From contig NZ_OZ061315.1 of the NCBI RefSeq assembly GCF_964063325.1, positions 992,001-1,056,000 on the forward strand: DNA of 64,000 nucleotides, written 5' to 3'. The stretch's first letter is position 1. Each line of letters opens with the position of its first letter. The DNA comes from Hafnia alvei. Lineage in GTDB: Bacteria > Pseudomonadota > Gammaproteobacteria > Enterobacterales > Enterobacteriaceae. The position numbers and the translations under genes are program-made. The notes under the pieces were generated by a model. That model saw only the letters and a list, made by a program, of their open reading frames with translations, had not been told where the DNA came from and searched no databases. Shown here piece by piece: positions 18,405-27,291 of this stretch.

Positions 18405-18432
18405 GAAAACCGTACGCCGCACCGCGGCGTAC
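18405..18432 (-). terminator. Terminator between converging yqaE and hemL
   Basis: Perfect nine-pair stem GTACGCCGC/GCGGCGTAC (18412-18420 with 18424-18432) and a three-base loop. On the minus strand it is followed by GGTTTTC. It may serve both genes. Confidence 0.6.
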
Positions 18433-18444
18433 GTGGGATAAAAC

Positions 18445-19731
18445 CTACTTCTTCATCTTCACAAAACAACGACGCGCAGCGTCGATGGTCTTCTGAATAT
18501 CTTCCTGAGAATGCGCCAGCGACATAAAGCCCGCTTCAAACGCTGAAGGAGCGAAGTACACGCCTTCTTGCAGCATCAAATGGAAGAACTGTTTGAAACG
18601 TTCCACGTCGCAGCGCGTCACATCCTGGTAGCAGGTAACGGTTTCCTGATCGGTGAAGAAGATCCCGAACATGCCGCCCACGTGATTCACTACCAGTGGA
18701 ATACCTTCTTTCTGCGCAGCATCTAACAGGCCGGAAGCGAGGTTGTCGGTCAGTTCGGTTAGCTGTGGGTAGATGCCCGGCTGAGAGATCTCGTTGAGGC
18801 AGGCGAAGCCCGCGGCCATCGCGACAGGGTTACCTGATAGCGTACCGGCTTGATAAACGGGACCGGTGGGTGCCAGTGCTTCCATCACATCACGGCGACC
18901 GCCGAATGCGCCAACGGGCATGCCGCCGCCGATGATTTTGCCTAAGCAGGTTAAGTCCGGTGTCACGCCGTAGTAATCCTGTGCGCCAGCCAGCGCAACG
19001 CGGAAGCCTGTCATCACTTCATCAATAATCAGCAACGCACCGTATTGGTCGCACAGCTCACGTAAACCTGGCAGGAATTCAGGCTGCGGAGGAATGCAGT
19101 TCATGTTTCCCGCTACCGGTTCAACGATGATACAGGCGATATCGTCAGGGTATTGTTTGAACGCCTGTAAAACGGACTCAATATCGTTATAGGTGCAGGT
19201 CAGCGTATGTTTAGCAAAGTCAGCCGGAACGCCCGGAGAGTTTGGTTGGCCTAGGGTGAGGGCACCCGAGCCAGCTTTCACCAGCAGGTGATCGGCGTGG
19301 CCATGGTAGCAACCTTCGAACTTGATGATCTTATCGCGCCCTGTGAAGCCACGAGCAAGGCGGATGGCGCTCATGGTTGCTTCTGTACCCGAGTTCACCA
19401 TGCGCACCATGTCCATGCTTGGCACCAGCGTGGTGACCAGTTCGGCCATTTTTACTTCCATTTCGGTTGGTGCACCAAAACTCAAACCACGTCCAACGGC
19501 CTCTAGCACGGCTTCGCGAATCGCTGGATGATTATGGCCGAGAACCATTGGTCCCCATGAGCCAACGTAATCAATGTAGGCTTTGCCATCGGCATCGTAC
19601 AGGTAAGCGCCATCTGCGCGCTCAATAAATAAAGGCACACCACCAACGCCGGTGAAGGCGCGAACCGGGGAGTTAACGCCACCCGGAATTAGCTCTTTTG
19701 CCTGAGCGTACAGACTTTCAGACTTACTCAT
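18445..19731 (-). CDS. hemL: Glutamate-1-semialdehyde 2,1-aminomutase HemL
   Basis: PLP enzyme converting glutamate-1-semialdehyde to 5-aminolevulinate, the entry to tetrapyrrole synthesis by the C5 route. 428 residues (E. coli 426), starting MSKSESLYAQAKELIPGGVN. The PLP lysine is in CLGKIIGGGMP, with IIDEVMTGFR upstream and YQAGTLSGNP downstream. It is divergent from clcA, the same arrangement as E. coli. The product feeds both haem and the cobalamin genes seen at the right end of this window. Confidence 0.97.
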   Translation of the reverse strand: MSKSESLYAQAKELIPGGVNSPVRAFTGVGGVPLFIERADGAYLYDADGKAYIDYVGSWGPMVLGHNHPAIREAVLEAVGRGLSFGAPTEMEVKMAELVTTLVPSMDMVRMVNSGTEATMSAIRLARGFTGRDKIIKFEGCYHGHADHLLVKAGSGALTLGQPNSPGVPADFAKHTLTCTYNDIESVLQAFKQYPDDIACIIVEPVAGNMNCIPPQPEFLPGLRELCDQYGALLIIDEVMTGFRVALAGAQDYYGVTPDLTCLGKIIGGGMPVGAFGGRRDVMEALAPTGPVYQAGTLSGNPVAMAAGFACLNEISQPGIYPQLTELTDNLASGLLDAAQKEGIPLVVNHVGGMFGIFFTDQETVTCYQDVTRCDVERFKQFFHLMLQEGVYFAPSAFEAGFMSLAHSQEDIQKTIDAARRCFVKMKK

Positions 19732-19980
19732 AAATCGGCTCCTGACCTGTGCTGAATGTAAAAAGTCGCTTCTATTCTAAAGAAGTCGTCACTGAGATGA
19801 AATGAAGAAAAACGTCAGGTTGGCGTTGAACATAATTCAATCTCCACAACGTGGATCTAAACGCTATCCTTATGGAGTAGCAATCTCTCACTCACAAAGG
19901 GGACTTAGCGACGTTTGCCATGTAGAATAACGCTTCTTTTATTTGTATTACTTATCAACCACACCTTTAGTTGACTGATT

Positions 19981-21429
19981 ATGACACAGAAAGAACAACA
20001 AACTTCTCTGCCGTCTGCCACGCGTTTGCGTCGTAGTGACGTGATGCTGCAAATTTTACGCCGCGATAAAACTCCAGTGGCCATCTTATTAATGGCCGCG
20101 GTGGTCGGGACTCTTGCGGGTCTTATCGGCGTAGCGTTTGAAAAAAGCGTCGATTGGGTGCAGCAGCAGCGATTGGGTGGATTGGCCCACGTAGCTGATT
20201 ATTGGATTATTGTTTGGCCGATGGCGTTTATTGGCTCCGCGCTGTTAGCGATGTTTGGCTATTATATGGTCCGCCGTTTTGCCCCAGAGGCAGGCGGTTC
20301 CGGCATTCCCGAAATTGAAGGGGCGCTAGAAAATTTACGTCCGGTACGCTGGTGGCGAGTGATCCCTGTGAAGTTTTTCGGTGGTTTGGGAACGCTTGGC
20401 GCTGGCATGGTGTTAGGACGCGAAGGACCCACCGTGCAGATGGGGGGGAACCTTGGCCAAATGGTATATGACCTGTTTCGCGCTCGCAGCACGGAGGCGC
20501 GCCATAGCCTTCTGGCAACCGGTGCGGCTGCGGGGTTAACCGCCGCGTTTAATGCGCCGCTGGCGGGCATCTTATTTGTGATTGAGGAGATGCGCCCGCA
20601 GTTTCGCTATAGCCTGATTTCAATCAAAGCGGTCTTTATTGGCGTTATTATGTCCTGCGTGGTGTTCCGTTTTTTCAACGGCGAACGCACGGTCATTGAA
20701 GTGGGTAAGTTGGGCAACGTTGGCATTAATACTCTGTGGCTGTACCTGCTGCTCGGCATGATTTTTGGCGTGGTCGGGGTAATGTTTAACCGTGGCGTAT
20801 TACGTGTTCAGGATATGTTCCAGCGGTTACACGGTGGCGATTGGCGCAAACTGGTGCTGATTGGCGGCGTTCTAGGCGGGCTGTGCGGCGTGCTAGGACT
20901 GATTCAGCAAGAGGCTGCGGGCGGTGGTTTTAATCTCATCCCAATTGCTGCTGCTGGGAATTACACGATGGGCATGTTGCTGTTTATCTTTATTGCCCGC
21001 GTAGTCACTACGTTACTGTGCTTTGGTTCCGGTGCGCCAGGCGGCATTTTTGCGCCTATGCTGGCTTTGGGAACGTTGCTGGGAACGGCATTTGGGATGG
21101 CAAGTGCACATCTGTTTCCACAATACGGCATTGAGGCTGGCACGTTCGCCATTGCCGGAATGGGGGCCCTATTTGCCGCCACCGTTAGGGCTCCGCTCAC
21201 CGGAATCGTGCTGGTTTTAGAAATGACCGATAACTATCAGCTCATTTTACCGATGATCATTACCTGTCTTGGCGCTACACTATTAGCCCAGTTTTTAGGT
21301 GGAAAACCGCTGTACTCTTGCATCTTAGAAAGAACGCTCAAGCGTCAGGAGCTGGCACAAAAGCAGGCTCAAGAACAAGCAGCTCAGCAAGAAGCGGAAA
21401 AGGCATCGTTACCGACGAGCAATACTTGA
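19981..21429 (+). CDS. clcA: H+/Cl- exchange transporter ClcA
   Basis: CLC-family antiporter that exchanges two chloride ions for one proton and supports extreme acid resistance. 482 residues, slightly longer than E. coli ClcA because of a Gln/Ala-rich C-terminal tail. Selectivity signatures are present: GSGIPEIEGAL, the gating glutamate in GREGPTVQMG, the internal proton glutamate in FVIEEMRPQ, and GAPGGIFAPML. Membrane helices fill residues 30-450. No CBS domains, as expected for this subgroup. Confidence 0.96.
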   Translation: MTQKEQQTSLPSATRLRRSDVMLQILRRDKTPVAILLMAAVVGTLAGLIGVAFEKSVDWVQQQRLGGLAHVADYWIIVWPMAFIGSALLAMFGYYMVRRFAPEAGGSGIPEIEGALENLRPVRWWRVIPVKFFGGLGTLGAGMVLGREGPTVQMGGNLGQMVYDLFRARSTEARHSLLATGAAAGLTAAFNAPLAGILFVIEEMRPQFRYSLISIKAVFIGVIMSCVVFRFFNGERTVIEVGKLGNVGINTLWLYLLLGMIFGVVGVMFNRGVLRVQDMFQRLHGGDWRKLVLIGGVLGGLCGVLGLIQQEAAGGGFNLIPIAAAGNYTMGMLLFIFIARVVTTLLCFGSGAPGGIFAPMLALGTLLGTAFGMASAHLFPQYGIEAGTFAIAGMGALFAATVRAPLTGIVLVLEMTDNYQLILPMIITCLGATLLAQFLGGKPLYSCILERTLKRQELAQKQAQEQAAQQEAEKASLPTSNT

Positions 21430-21553
21430 ACGAATTAGTCAGGTATTAGATAATGACCGCATAAATCAACATGGATTTCTGACGATACCTGCATGTACGT
21501 GTCTCCATGTTGTGTAGAAACATTCTGTGAAAAGCAGAGTTTGGGAGTGAGAA

Positions 21554-21898
21554 ATGAGTGAAGATATGGCTCTGCCGTTGCAGTTTACCGAAGCTGCAGC
21601 TAATAAAGTTAAAGTACTGATCGCAGACGAAGAAAACCCGGATCTGAAACTGCGCGTCTATATCACCGGTGGAGGCTGTAGCGGCTTCCAGTATGGTTTT
21701 ACCTTTGACGATAAGGTAAACGACGGTGACATGACCATTGAGAAGCAGGGCGTTATGCTGGTAGTCGATCCAATGAGCCTGCAATATCTGGTTGGTGGTT
21801 CAGTCGATTATACCGAAGGTTTGGAAGGTTCTCGTTTCATCGTAACTAACCCGAACGCGAAATCGACCTGCGGCTGCGGCTCCTCTTTCAGTGTTTAA
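21554..21898 (+). CDS. erpA: Iron-sulfur cluster insertion protein ErpA
   Basis: A-type carrier that delivers [4Fe-4S] clusters to target enzymes, including IspG of the isoprenoid pathway encoded near the left end of this window. 114 residues, exact family length. The three ligand cysteines are Cys42 (GGGCSGF), Cys106 and Cys108 (CGCGSSFSV). It lies downstream of clcA as in E. coli and has its own terminator. IscR binding sites upstream were not resolved by eye. Confidence 0.96.
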   Translation: MSEDMALPLQFTEAAANKVKVLIADEENPDLKLRVYITGGGCSGFQYGFTFDDKVNDGDMTIEKQGVMLVVDPMSLQYLVGGSVDYTEGLEGSRFIVTNPNAKSTCGCGSSFSV

Positions 21899-21910
21899 CT
21901 GTTAGTAAAT

Positions 21911-21945
21911 AAAGCCCGTGTCTATCGCGGGCTTTTTGTTTTTAA
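21911..21945 (+). terminator. Intrinsic terminator after erpA
   Basis: AAAGCCCGTG (21911-21920) pairs with CGCGGGCTTT (21926-21935), followed by TTTGTTTTT. Confidence 0.85.
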
Positions 21946-21952
21946 CAACCCA

Positions 21953-22381
21953 CTACCCCATGGCCTTTTCTACGTTCACCATCCAAGGGATCCCGAACTT
22001 ATCGGTTAGCATCCCAAATCCTAAAGCCCAAAAGGTTTCCTGAAAAGGCATCGTCACCGTTGCCCCTTCCGATAGTCGCTCAAACCAAATTTTCCCCTGT
22101 GTTAAGTCATTCGAGTGCAGGCTAACGGCATAGCCGCCGTGCTTTTTCTCTTCCTCACACATGTTGCCATCGCTCAGCATAAGCAAACTATCTCCGATTT
22201 TAAGCGAAGCATGCATAATTTTATCGGTAGGGAACGGTGGCGTGGTTGCGCATTGAGCATCATCGACAGGAGCGTCACCAAAGCGCATTTTGAATAAAAC
22301 TTCGGCGTCTAGCGCCTGAGCATAGAACGCAATTGCCTCTTCAGCGTTCCCGTCAAAGAAAAGATAAGTACTTAATTGCAT
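21953..22381 (-). CDS. VOC-family protein (PhnB/YjdN-like)
   Basis: A 142-residue protein of the vicinal oxygen chelate (glyoxalase/bleomycin resistance) superfamily. It resembles the YjdN/PhnB group: starts MQLSTYLFFDGNAEEAIAFY, contains FKMRFGD and KIMHASLKIG, and ends with FGMLTDKFGIPWMVNVE. The group forms dimers with paired beta-alpha-beta units. Few members have assigned reactions, so no substrate is proposed. It stands alone, converging on erpA, and is absent from this position in E. coli. Confidence 0.85.
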   Translation of the reverse strand: MQLSTYLFFDGNAEEAIAFYAQALDAEVLFKMRFGDAPVDDAQCATTPPFPTDKIMHASLKIGDSLLMLSDGNMCEEEKKHGGYAVSLHSNDLTQGKIWFERLSEGATVTMPFQETFWALGFGMLTDKFGIPWMVNVEKAMG

Positions 22382-22983
22382 AGATATATTCCTCGGTAGC
22401 GTTTTGGATTACCGAGTGCTCATGATCTTAGCGCTTCGTACCTGAGCGTTAGGATCTGCTGTAAGAGAAATTATATGCTGAAAGTAATCCGCAACAGAAA
22501 GTGTAGTCAAAGACAGGCCGTATTTATTGCCGCCGCGCTGCTTTACGGGTGATCATCATCAAACGTCTTTTAATTTCGTTTCATAATTTTTGAAATACAG
22601 GTTTAGTTATCGGTGTCACAAAAATATTGCTCCTTTTTGGTAGAATGTTTCTCTACTTGAAATGCCGGTTCATTTTTATGGGGATAATGGGGCGAAGCAT
22701 GAGTCAATAAACCTACTTACTCAGATGTCTTTTTACATTTGGTGTTAGATATATTAGCCAAAATTATAAATTTTATGCCATGTGAAATGGTTGGGGATTA
22801 TTTAATTAAATAACAGTAGAGAGTATTTAACTATTTTTCTACGGAATAAATTAATACGCCTAATAACAAATTTTATTTATAAAAAGAATGCGGCTCATTA
22901 AATTAGCTATTTGATGAGGGGATGAGTGTTGCCGTTTCTTGCTGGACATGATTTTTAAACTTAATATAAAAATAAGGTTTCTC
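22382..22983. other. AT-rich intergenic region upstream of the orphan EIIC gene
   Basis: About 600 bases without a supported gene. It must hold the divergent promoters of the VOC gene and the UlaA-like gene. A weak CRP-like sequence (AGTTA-N6-TCACA, 22605-22620) is the only regulatory hint I can see. Confidence 0.4.
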
Positions 22984-24237
22984 ATGGACTATTTATTAAA
23001 GGTTTTTGGAACACCATCGATCATCATAGCTTTTATTGCTTTCTGCGGACTTTGCCTGCAAAAGGCAAAGTTAACCACGATTATAAAAGGGACCGTATTA
23101 GCCTTTTTAGGCTTTGTGCTGATTAAAACCGGAGGCGGAATACTGGGTGGCGTATTGACCATGTTCAGCGACCTGTTTACTCACGCATTTGGCTTGAGGG
23201 GCGTGGTTCCCAGTAACGAAGCGATTATGGCGCTGACTATTGACCGACTAGGTCGGCCTGCGGCAATTATTCTATTTTTTGCCATGATAATTAATATACT
23301 GCTTGCGCGATATACACGATTTAAATCTATCTATCTGTCATTGCATCTTATTGTCTTTATGGCTTTTTCAGTGACAGCAGCACTGGTGGGTTTAGGCTAT
23401 AGCGAGCTATTTTCCATCGTCTTTGGCTCAGTTGTTATTGGCGTCTATATGGCCGTGTTTCCAACAATTTTGTCCCGGTTTAGTCGAAAAATTATCGGTC
23501 ATAATGATTATTGTATCGCTCACGCAGCATCCAGTTCTTATCTTATCGCTTCTTTCTTAGGTAAATGGTTTGGCAACACCTCTGTTAACGTCGAACACGT
23601 TAACGTCAGCGATAAATTCAGCTTTTTGAAAAACTCAGACGTAGCAACGTTCCTCACCATGTTCTGCCTTCTTGGTGTCTCCTCTTTATTCTCCAGCAAT
23701 GAATATTTGGTTAGCATTATGGAGAAGAAACCTTATCTTGTTTGGCTGTTGGAAAAATCGGCGGTGTTTGCCGGTGGTCTATTTATTGCTAAAAAAGGCG
23801 TGGTGTTATTTGCCGAGGAGATTGTTCCCGCATTTAAAGGTATTTCCCAAACTATTGCTCCCGGATCAATTCCGGCTGTTGATCCCATGGTTCTTTTTGA
23901 TAAGTCGCCTAACGCGGTATTGATTGGTTTTTTAGTGAGTTTCTTTGCTGAACTTTGCTGTATTGCGATTTTCCCATCGCTTGGCTTACCGATTATTGTG
24001 CCGGGAATTCTCGCCAGCTTTACCTGCGGTGGTACCGCAGCCATCTTTGGTAATGCCACCGGTGGCTTAAGAGGTGCAATCATCGCAAGCTTCGTTAACG
24101 GCTTATTATTGTGTTTTCTTCCCGCGCTGGTTTTGCCGTTATTCAGCTATTTAGGTGCCACTGGCGTGACCTTCGCCGATCCTGATTTCACTATCTTATC
24201 CGCTTTTATTAAATACACGTTTGGCCTTGCGCACTAA
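22984..24237 (+). CDS. Orphan ascorbate-type PTS EIIC (UlaA/SgaT family) permease
   Basis: Integral membrane protein of about 417 residues with 10-11 hydrophobic segments and the UlaA-type features of a long glycine-rich first region (KTGGGILGGVL), the HxAASSSYLIA segment in the middle and a late CGGTAAIFGNATGG loop. The family moves L-ascorbate or related sugars with EIIA and EIIB partners. No EIIA or EIIB gene is nearby. I use the ATG at 22984; the frame continues 15 codons upstream. The cupin gene downstream (64-base gap) is probably co-transcribed. Confidence 0.8.
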   Translation: MDYLLKVFGTPSIIIAFIAFCGLCLQKAKLTTIIKGTVLAFLGFVLIKTGGGILGGVLTMFSDLFTHAFGLRGVVPSNEAIMALTIDRLGRPAAIILFFAMIINILLARYTRFKSIYLSLHLIVFMAFSVTAALVGLGYSELFSIVFGSVVIGVYMAVFPTILSRFSRKIIGHNDYCIAHAASSSYLIASFLGKWFGNTSVNVEHVNVSDKFSFLKNSDVATFLTMFCLLGVSSLFSSNEYLVSIMEKKPYLVWLLEKSAVFAGGLFIAKKGVVLFAEEIVPAFKGISQTIAPGSIPAVDPMVLFDKSPNAVLIGFLVSFFAELCCIAIFPSLGLPIIVPGILASFTCGGTAAIFGNATGGLRGAIIASFVNGLLLCFLPALVLPLFSYLGATGVTFADPDFTILSAFIKYTFGLAH

Positions 24238-24300
24238 GAAAACGTTGCTTTAACTATGGCGAATATATTAACGAAGAGCCTATATCGAAAGGAATAAACC

Positions 24301-24624
24301 ATGTTTTTCTTTTACCAAAATATTGCAGTTGAACCCGCCGGTGAAGGCGTTACCCGAAAGGTTCTCGCGCATGGTGGCAGTATGATGATGGTGGAGGTTT
24401 GCTTCCAAGCAGCGGCGATTGGCCCATTGCACAATCATCCACATGAACAGAGTACCTACGTAAAATCAGGCGTTTTCGATTTTACGATTGGTGACGAAAC
24501 GCATCGGGTGAGTGCGGGCGACACGCTCTATAAAAAGCCAAATGTTACGCATGGCTGTGTATGCATCGAGGCGGGGACGTTAGTTGATGTGTTTACACCG
24601 CAGAGGCAGGACTTTATTTCATAA
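24301..24624 (+). CDS. Cupin-domain protein, KdgF-like
   Basis: A 107-residue single-domain cupin with the metal-binding motif GPLHNHPHEQSTYVKSG (two His, Glu and a later His in THGCV). The N-terminus MFFFYQ and KVLAHGGSMMMVEV resemble KdgF, which linearises 4,5-unsaturated uronates released from pectin or alginate. A link to uronate catabolism is inference from this resemblance. It follows the orphan UlaA-like permease and may act on its substrate. AAAGGAA precedes the start at good spacing. Confidence 0.8.
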   Translation: MFFFYQNIAVEPAGEGVTRKVLAHGGSMMMVEVCFQAAAIGPLHNHPHEQSTYVKSGVFDFTIGDETHRVSAGDTLYKKPNVTHGCVCIEAGTLVDVFTPQRQDFIS

Positions 24625-24661
24625 TGCTTGAAGATAAATAGATTCAAGATGGTGCATTGGT

Positions 24662-24684
24662 AGGAGCGGCTAAGTACCGCTCCT
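24662..24684. terminator. Stem-loop between converging cupin gene and yadS
   Basis: Perfect eight-pair stem AGGAGCGG/CCGCTCCT (24662-24669 with 24677-24684) with a seven-base loop but no clear T-run on either strand. Confidence 0.45.
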
Positions 24685-24695
24685 AGAAGGATCTG

Positions 24696-25310
24696 TTAAC
24701 TGTCCAGAGTAAACGTGGGCAGTTTCAAATGCCAACGAATAGCGGCAAGGCGAATGGCTAGCGTCACGAACATGCCTAGCATCATCGCGTTCTGTAGAGC
24801 CATTCCGAAGGTTGCATAAGCGGTTACGTGGACAATACCGCCAATAATACAGGCCGTTGCATAAATTTCAGTGCGCAGGATCATCGGGATTTCGCGCGCG
24901 AGAACATCGCGGATCATGCCACCGCCCACGCCGGTAATCACCCCCATACAAACGGCGATAAGCGGGCCTGCGCCACCGGCAAATGCTTTGTTAACGCCGA
25001 TACCCACAAATACCGCTAAACCAACCGCATCCAGTACTGGCAGGACCCAGCTTGGTAAGCGACGTGGTTGCCGTACCAGCACAATGGTTGCCAGACAGGT
25101 AACCATTGCCACAACGAGATCGGTAGGATCCTTGACCCAAAAAACAGGGCCGTGGTCGAGTGCCATATCACGAATAGTTCCGCCACCAACGGCGGTAACA
25201 ACGCCTAAAACCAGTACGCCAAATGGGTCCATTCTCAGTTTACCTGCTAATAAAACGCCTGAGATGGCAAATACCGCGGTGCCTAAAATATCCAGCCAAT
25301 ATACCAGCAT
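24696..25310 (-). CDS. yadS: TRIC-family (UPF0126) membrane protein YadS
   Basis: A 204-residue inner-membrane protein with about six to seven helices in two repeated halves, each carrying GGG.iRD (TAVGGGTIRDM and TGVGGGMIRDV). The UPF0126 fold is related to trimeric intracellular cation channels; a glycine-transport role has been suggested for relatives. The start ATG at 25310 has AGGGGAA upstream; the frame extends 13 codons more. It sits before btuF as in E. coli. Confidence 0.92.
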   Translation of the reverse strand: MLVYWLDILGTAVFAISGVLLAGKLRMDPFGVLVLGVVTAVGGGTIRDMALDHGPVFWVKDPTDLVVAMVTCLATIVLVRQPRRLPSWVLPVLDAVGLAVFVGIGVNKAFAGGAGPLIAVCMGVITGVGGGMIRDVLAREIPMILRTEIYATACIIGGIVHVTAYATFGMALQNAMMLGMFVTLAIRLAAIRWHLKLPTFTLDS

Positions 25311-25464
25311 GGTTGGTTCCCCTGTCTGTTCCTCTGCAATGTATGACAACTGTCAAATACGAGAGTGAGTGATTATGTAATTAAATTATTGTTTTAATTG
25401 ATTATTTTATTTCTTATGATGCAATAAGATACATTGAATTTTGAACACTTTCTATGGCGGGATA

Positions 25465-25506
25465 CAGAATTAAACACTTTTCTTCACTGGTTAAAGAAAA
25501 GTGTTT
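25465..25506 (-). terminator. Terminator after btuF
   Basis: Perfect 13-pair stem AAACACTTTTCTT/AAGAAAAGTGTTT (25472-25484 with 25494-25506), nine-base loop. On the minus strand it is followed by AATTCTG after the T-rich arm; probably usable in both directions. Confidence 0.7.
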
Positions 25507-25510
25507 TTAG

Positions 25511-26338
25511 CTATTGTGCCGTTTTAGGCGTGAGATTATCTAACTGCTCGCAAAGAGATTGAGCTGCCAGAATAATGCGCGGGCCGCTGCGGTTTAGCCA
25601 GTCTTCGTTGATGGCGATAACGGGAACGTTTAACTGTGGTTGCCAAAACCGTTTCACCGTTTCGACTTGCTCTTGCGAACCACTGACTACAATCACCTGT
25701 GGTTTACGGACAATGACTTGCTCGCGACTCACCTGAGGCCAAGGCACTGGGCTGTCAGCAAAAATGTTTGTCGCGCCGCACAGCGACAACAAATCGCTCT
25801 GGATGGTGGCTTTAGAGGTCGTGAAAAGTGGCTGGGTGCCAAACTGCATTAGTACGCGAGTTGCCGTTGGGCGTTGATACTTCTCACGTAGCATTTTCAC
25901 CTCGTCACGAAAATGGTTTGCTGCATCGTGAGCAACTTTCGGCGTTGGGCTATAAGAGGCTAAGCGATCGAGATCGTCAGCGATCCCATCAATGCTCTTA
26001 GGATCGGAATAAAAGATGGGAATATTGAATCCGGCCAGCTGATCGAGCACGCGCTGAGGATTACCTCCGCGCCACGCCAGAATTAAATCAGGCTTCAGCG
26101 CGAGAATACGTTCAAGGTTTATTCCCTGCCATGAGGCCACTTTTTCGAGTTTTTCCGCAGCTGGCGGATAATTAGAATAAGCGCTGGCCGCAACCATCTT
26201 ATCGCCCAGTCCGGCGGCGTACGCCATTTCGGTGGTATGTGGTGAGAGGCTAATGACGCGGTCTGCCGCAGAGAGCGGCAGACACAGCAGCAGCCAAAGA
26301 GCGCCTAACAGGCGTGAGACAGGCTGTTTCAGTTTCAT
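25511..26338 (-). CDS. btuF: Vitamin B12 periplasmic binding protein BtuF
   Basis: Periplasmic cobalamin-binding protein that feeds the BtuCD ABC transporter. 275 residues: cleavable signal peptide (LLLCLPLSAA, about residues 1-24), then two lobes joined by a long helix, with VISLSPHTTEMAYAAG and the cobalamin-contacting WQGINLERILALKPDLILAW segment. It follows mtnN by 20 bases on the same strand, the E. coli mtnN-btuF operon order. Together with the cob/cbi genes and riboswitch at the right end the organism both salvages and probably makes cobalamin. Confidence 0.95.
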   Translation of the reverse strand: MKLKQPVSRLLGALWLLLCLPLSAADRVISLSPHTTEMAYAAGLGDKMVAASAYSNYPPAAEKLEKVASWQGINLERILALKPDLILAWRGGNPQRVLDQLAGFNIPIFYSDPKSIDGIADDLDRLASYSPTPKVAHDAANHFRDEVKMLREKYQRPTATRVLMQFGTQPLFTTSKATIQSDLLSLCGATNIFADSPVPWPQVSREQVIVRKPQVIVVSGSQEQVETVKRFWQPQLNVPVIAINEDWLNRSGPRIILAAQSLCEQLDNLTPKTAQ

Positions 26339-26358
26339 TTTTGGGGTCTCATAATGTC

Positions 26359-27060
26359 TTAAGCCTGTTTAGCGAATTCCTGCAGCATCGCTTCGACCAT
26401 CAGTGACGACTGTTGAGCGGCAACCACTAAGAACTCATCAAAGCTCAGGTGCGATTCTTTATCCGCCACGTCAGAGATAGCGCGCACAACCACAAACGGC
26501 GTGTTAAATGCGTGGCAAACATGGGCAACCGCTGCTGCTTCCATCTCAACCGCAGCAACGTTTGGGAAGGTTGCACGAATGCGAGCCAGCGGCTCTGCGC
26601 CGTTAATGAAAGCATCGCCGCTGCAAACTAAGCCGCGAACCGCATTCAGATTCAGCGCAGCGATGCAGCGCTCTGCCAGCGCAATCAGGTTGGCGTCTGC
26701 GACAAATGCGGCAGGGCAACCAGCCATTTGCCCTGGCTCATAGCCAAAAGCAGTCACATCGGCATCGTGATAGCGAACTTCATCAGAAACGACAATATCG
26801 CCCACTTTCAGCGTGTTAGCCAAACCGCCAGCAGAACCCGTGTTTATCACCACGTCTGGGCGGCAGTGTTCCAGCAGCAAGGTGGTACCCATCGCGGCAG
26901 AGACTTTACCAATCCCCGATTTGAGCAAAGCGATTTCAACACCACCAAGGGTGCCGGTATAGATTTCACAGCCTGCACGCTGCAGCGTTTGACGATTTTC
27001 GATGCGATCGCGCAGCACAGCAACTTCTTGCTCCATTGCACCAATGATGCCTACTTTCAT
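26359..27060 (-). CDS. mtnN: 5'-methylthioadenosine/S-adenosylhomocysteine nucleosidase MtnN
   Basis: Cleaves MTA, SAH and 5'-deoxyadenosine to adenine plus the ribose product; it clears the products of radical-SAM enzymes and supports AI-2 synthesis. 233 residues (E. coli 232). Key residues are visible: Glu12 (MKVGIIGAMEQE), NTGSAGG, VEMEAAAVAH with the substrate-binding Met-Glu, and the catalytic Asp in RAISDVADK. First gene of the mtnN-btuF pair and divergent from dgt, as in E. coli. Confidence 0.97.
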   Translation of the reverse strand: MKVGIIGAMEQEVAVLRDRIENRQTLQRAGCEIYTGTLGGVEIALLKSGIGKVSAAMGTTLLLEHCRPDVVINTGSAGGLANTLKVGDIVVSDEVRYHDADVTAFGYEPGQMAGCPAAFVADANLIALAERCIAALNLNAVRGLVCSGDAFINGAEPLARIRATFPNVAAVEMEAAAVAHVCHAFNTPFVVVRAISDVADKESHLSFDEFLVVAAQQSSLMVEAMLQEFAKQA

Positions 27061-27291
27061 GATAATACCTGCAAAATTGTGAGTTAATGCTCGTTAAATA
27101 TTCAAGCTTAAGCCATTCAAAGACCTGCCCTAGTCTATCATGAGGAGATAAAAAGTGCTTTTGGCTGTAAATGGGCCGCTAATGCAAGAGGGATGGCGAA
27201 AAAAGGATGAATTTTCAGTATATTACTGTTAGCGTATTCTTTTATTGGTTATTTTTTGTCTGTTGTTTGAGGGCTTGGAAAAGGATGCAGA

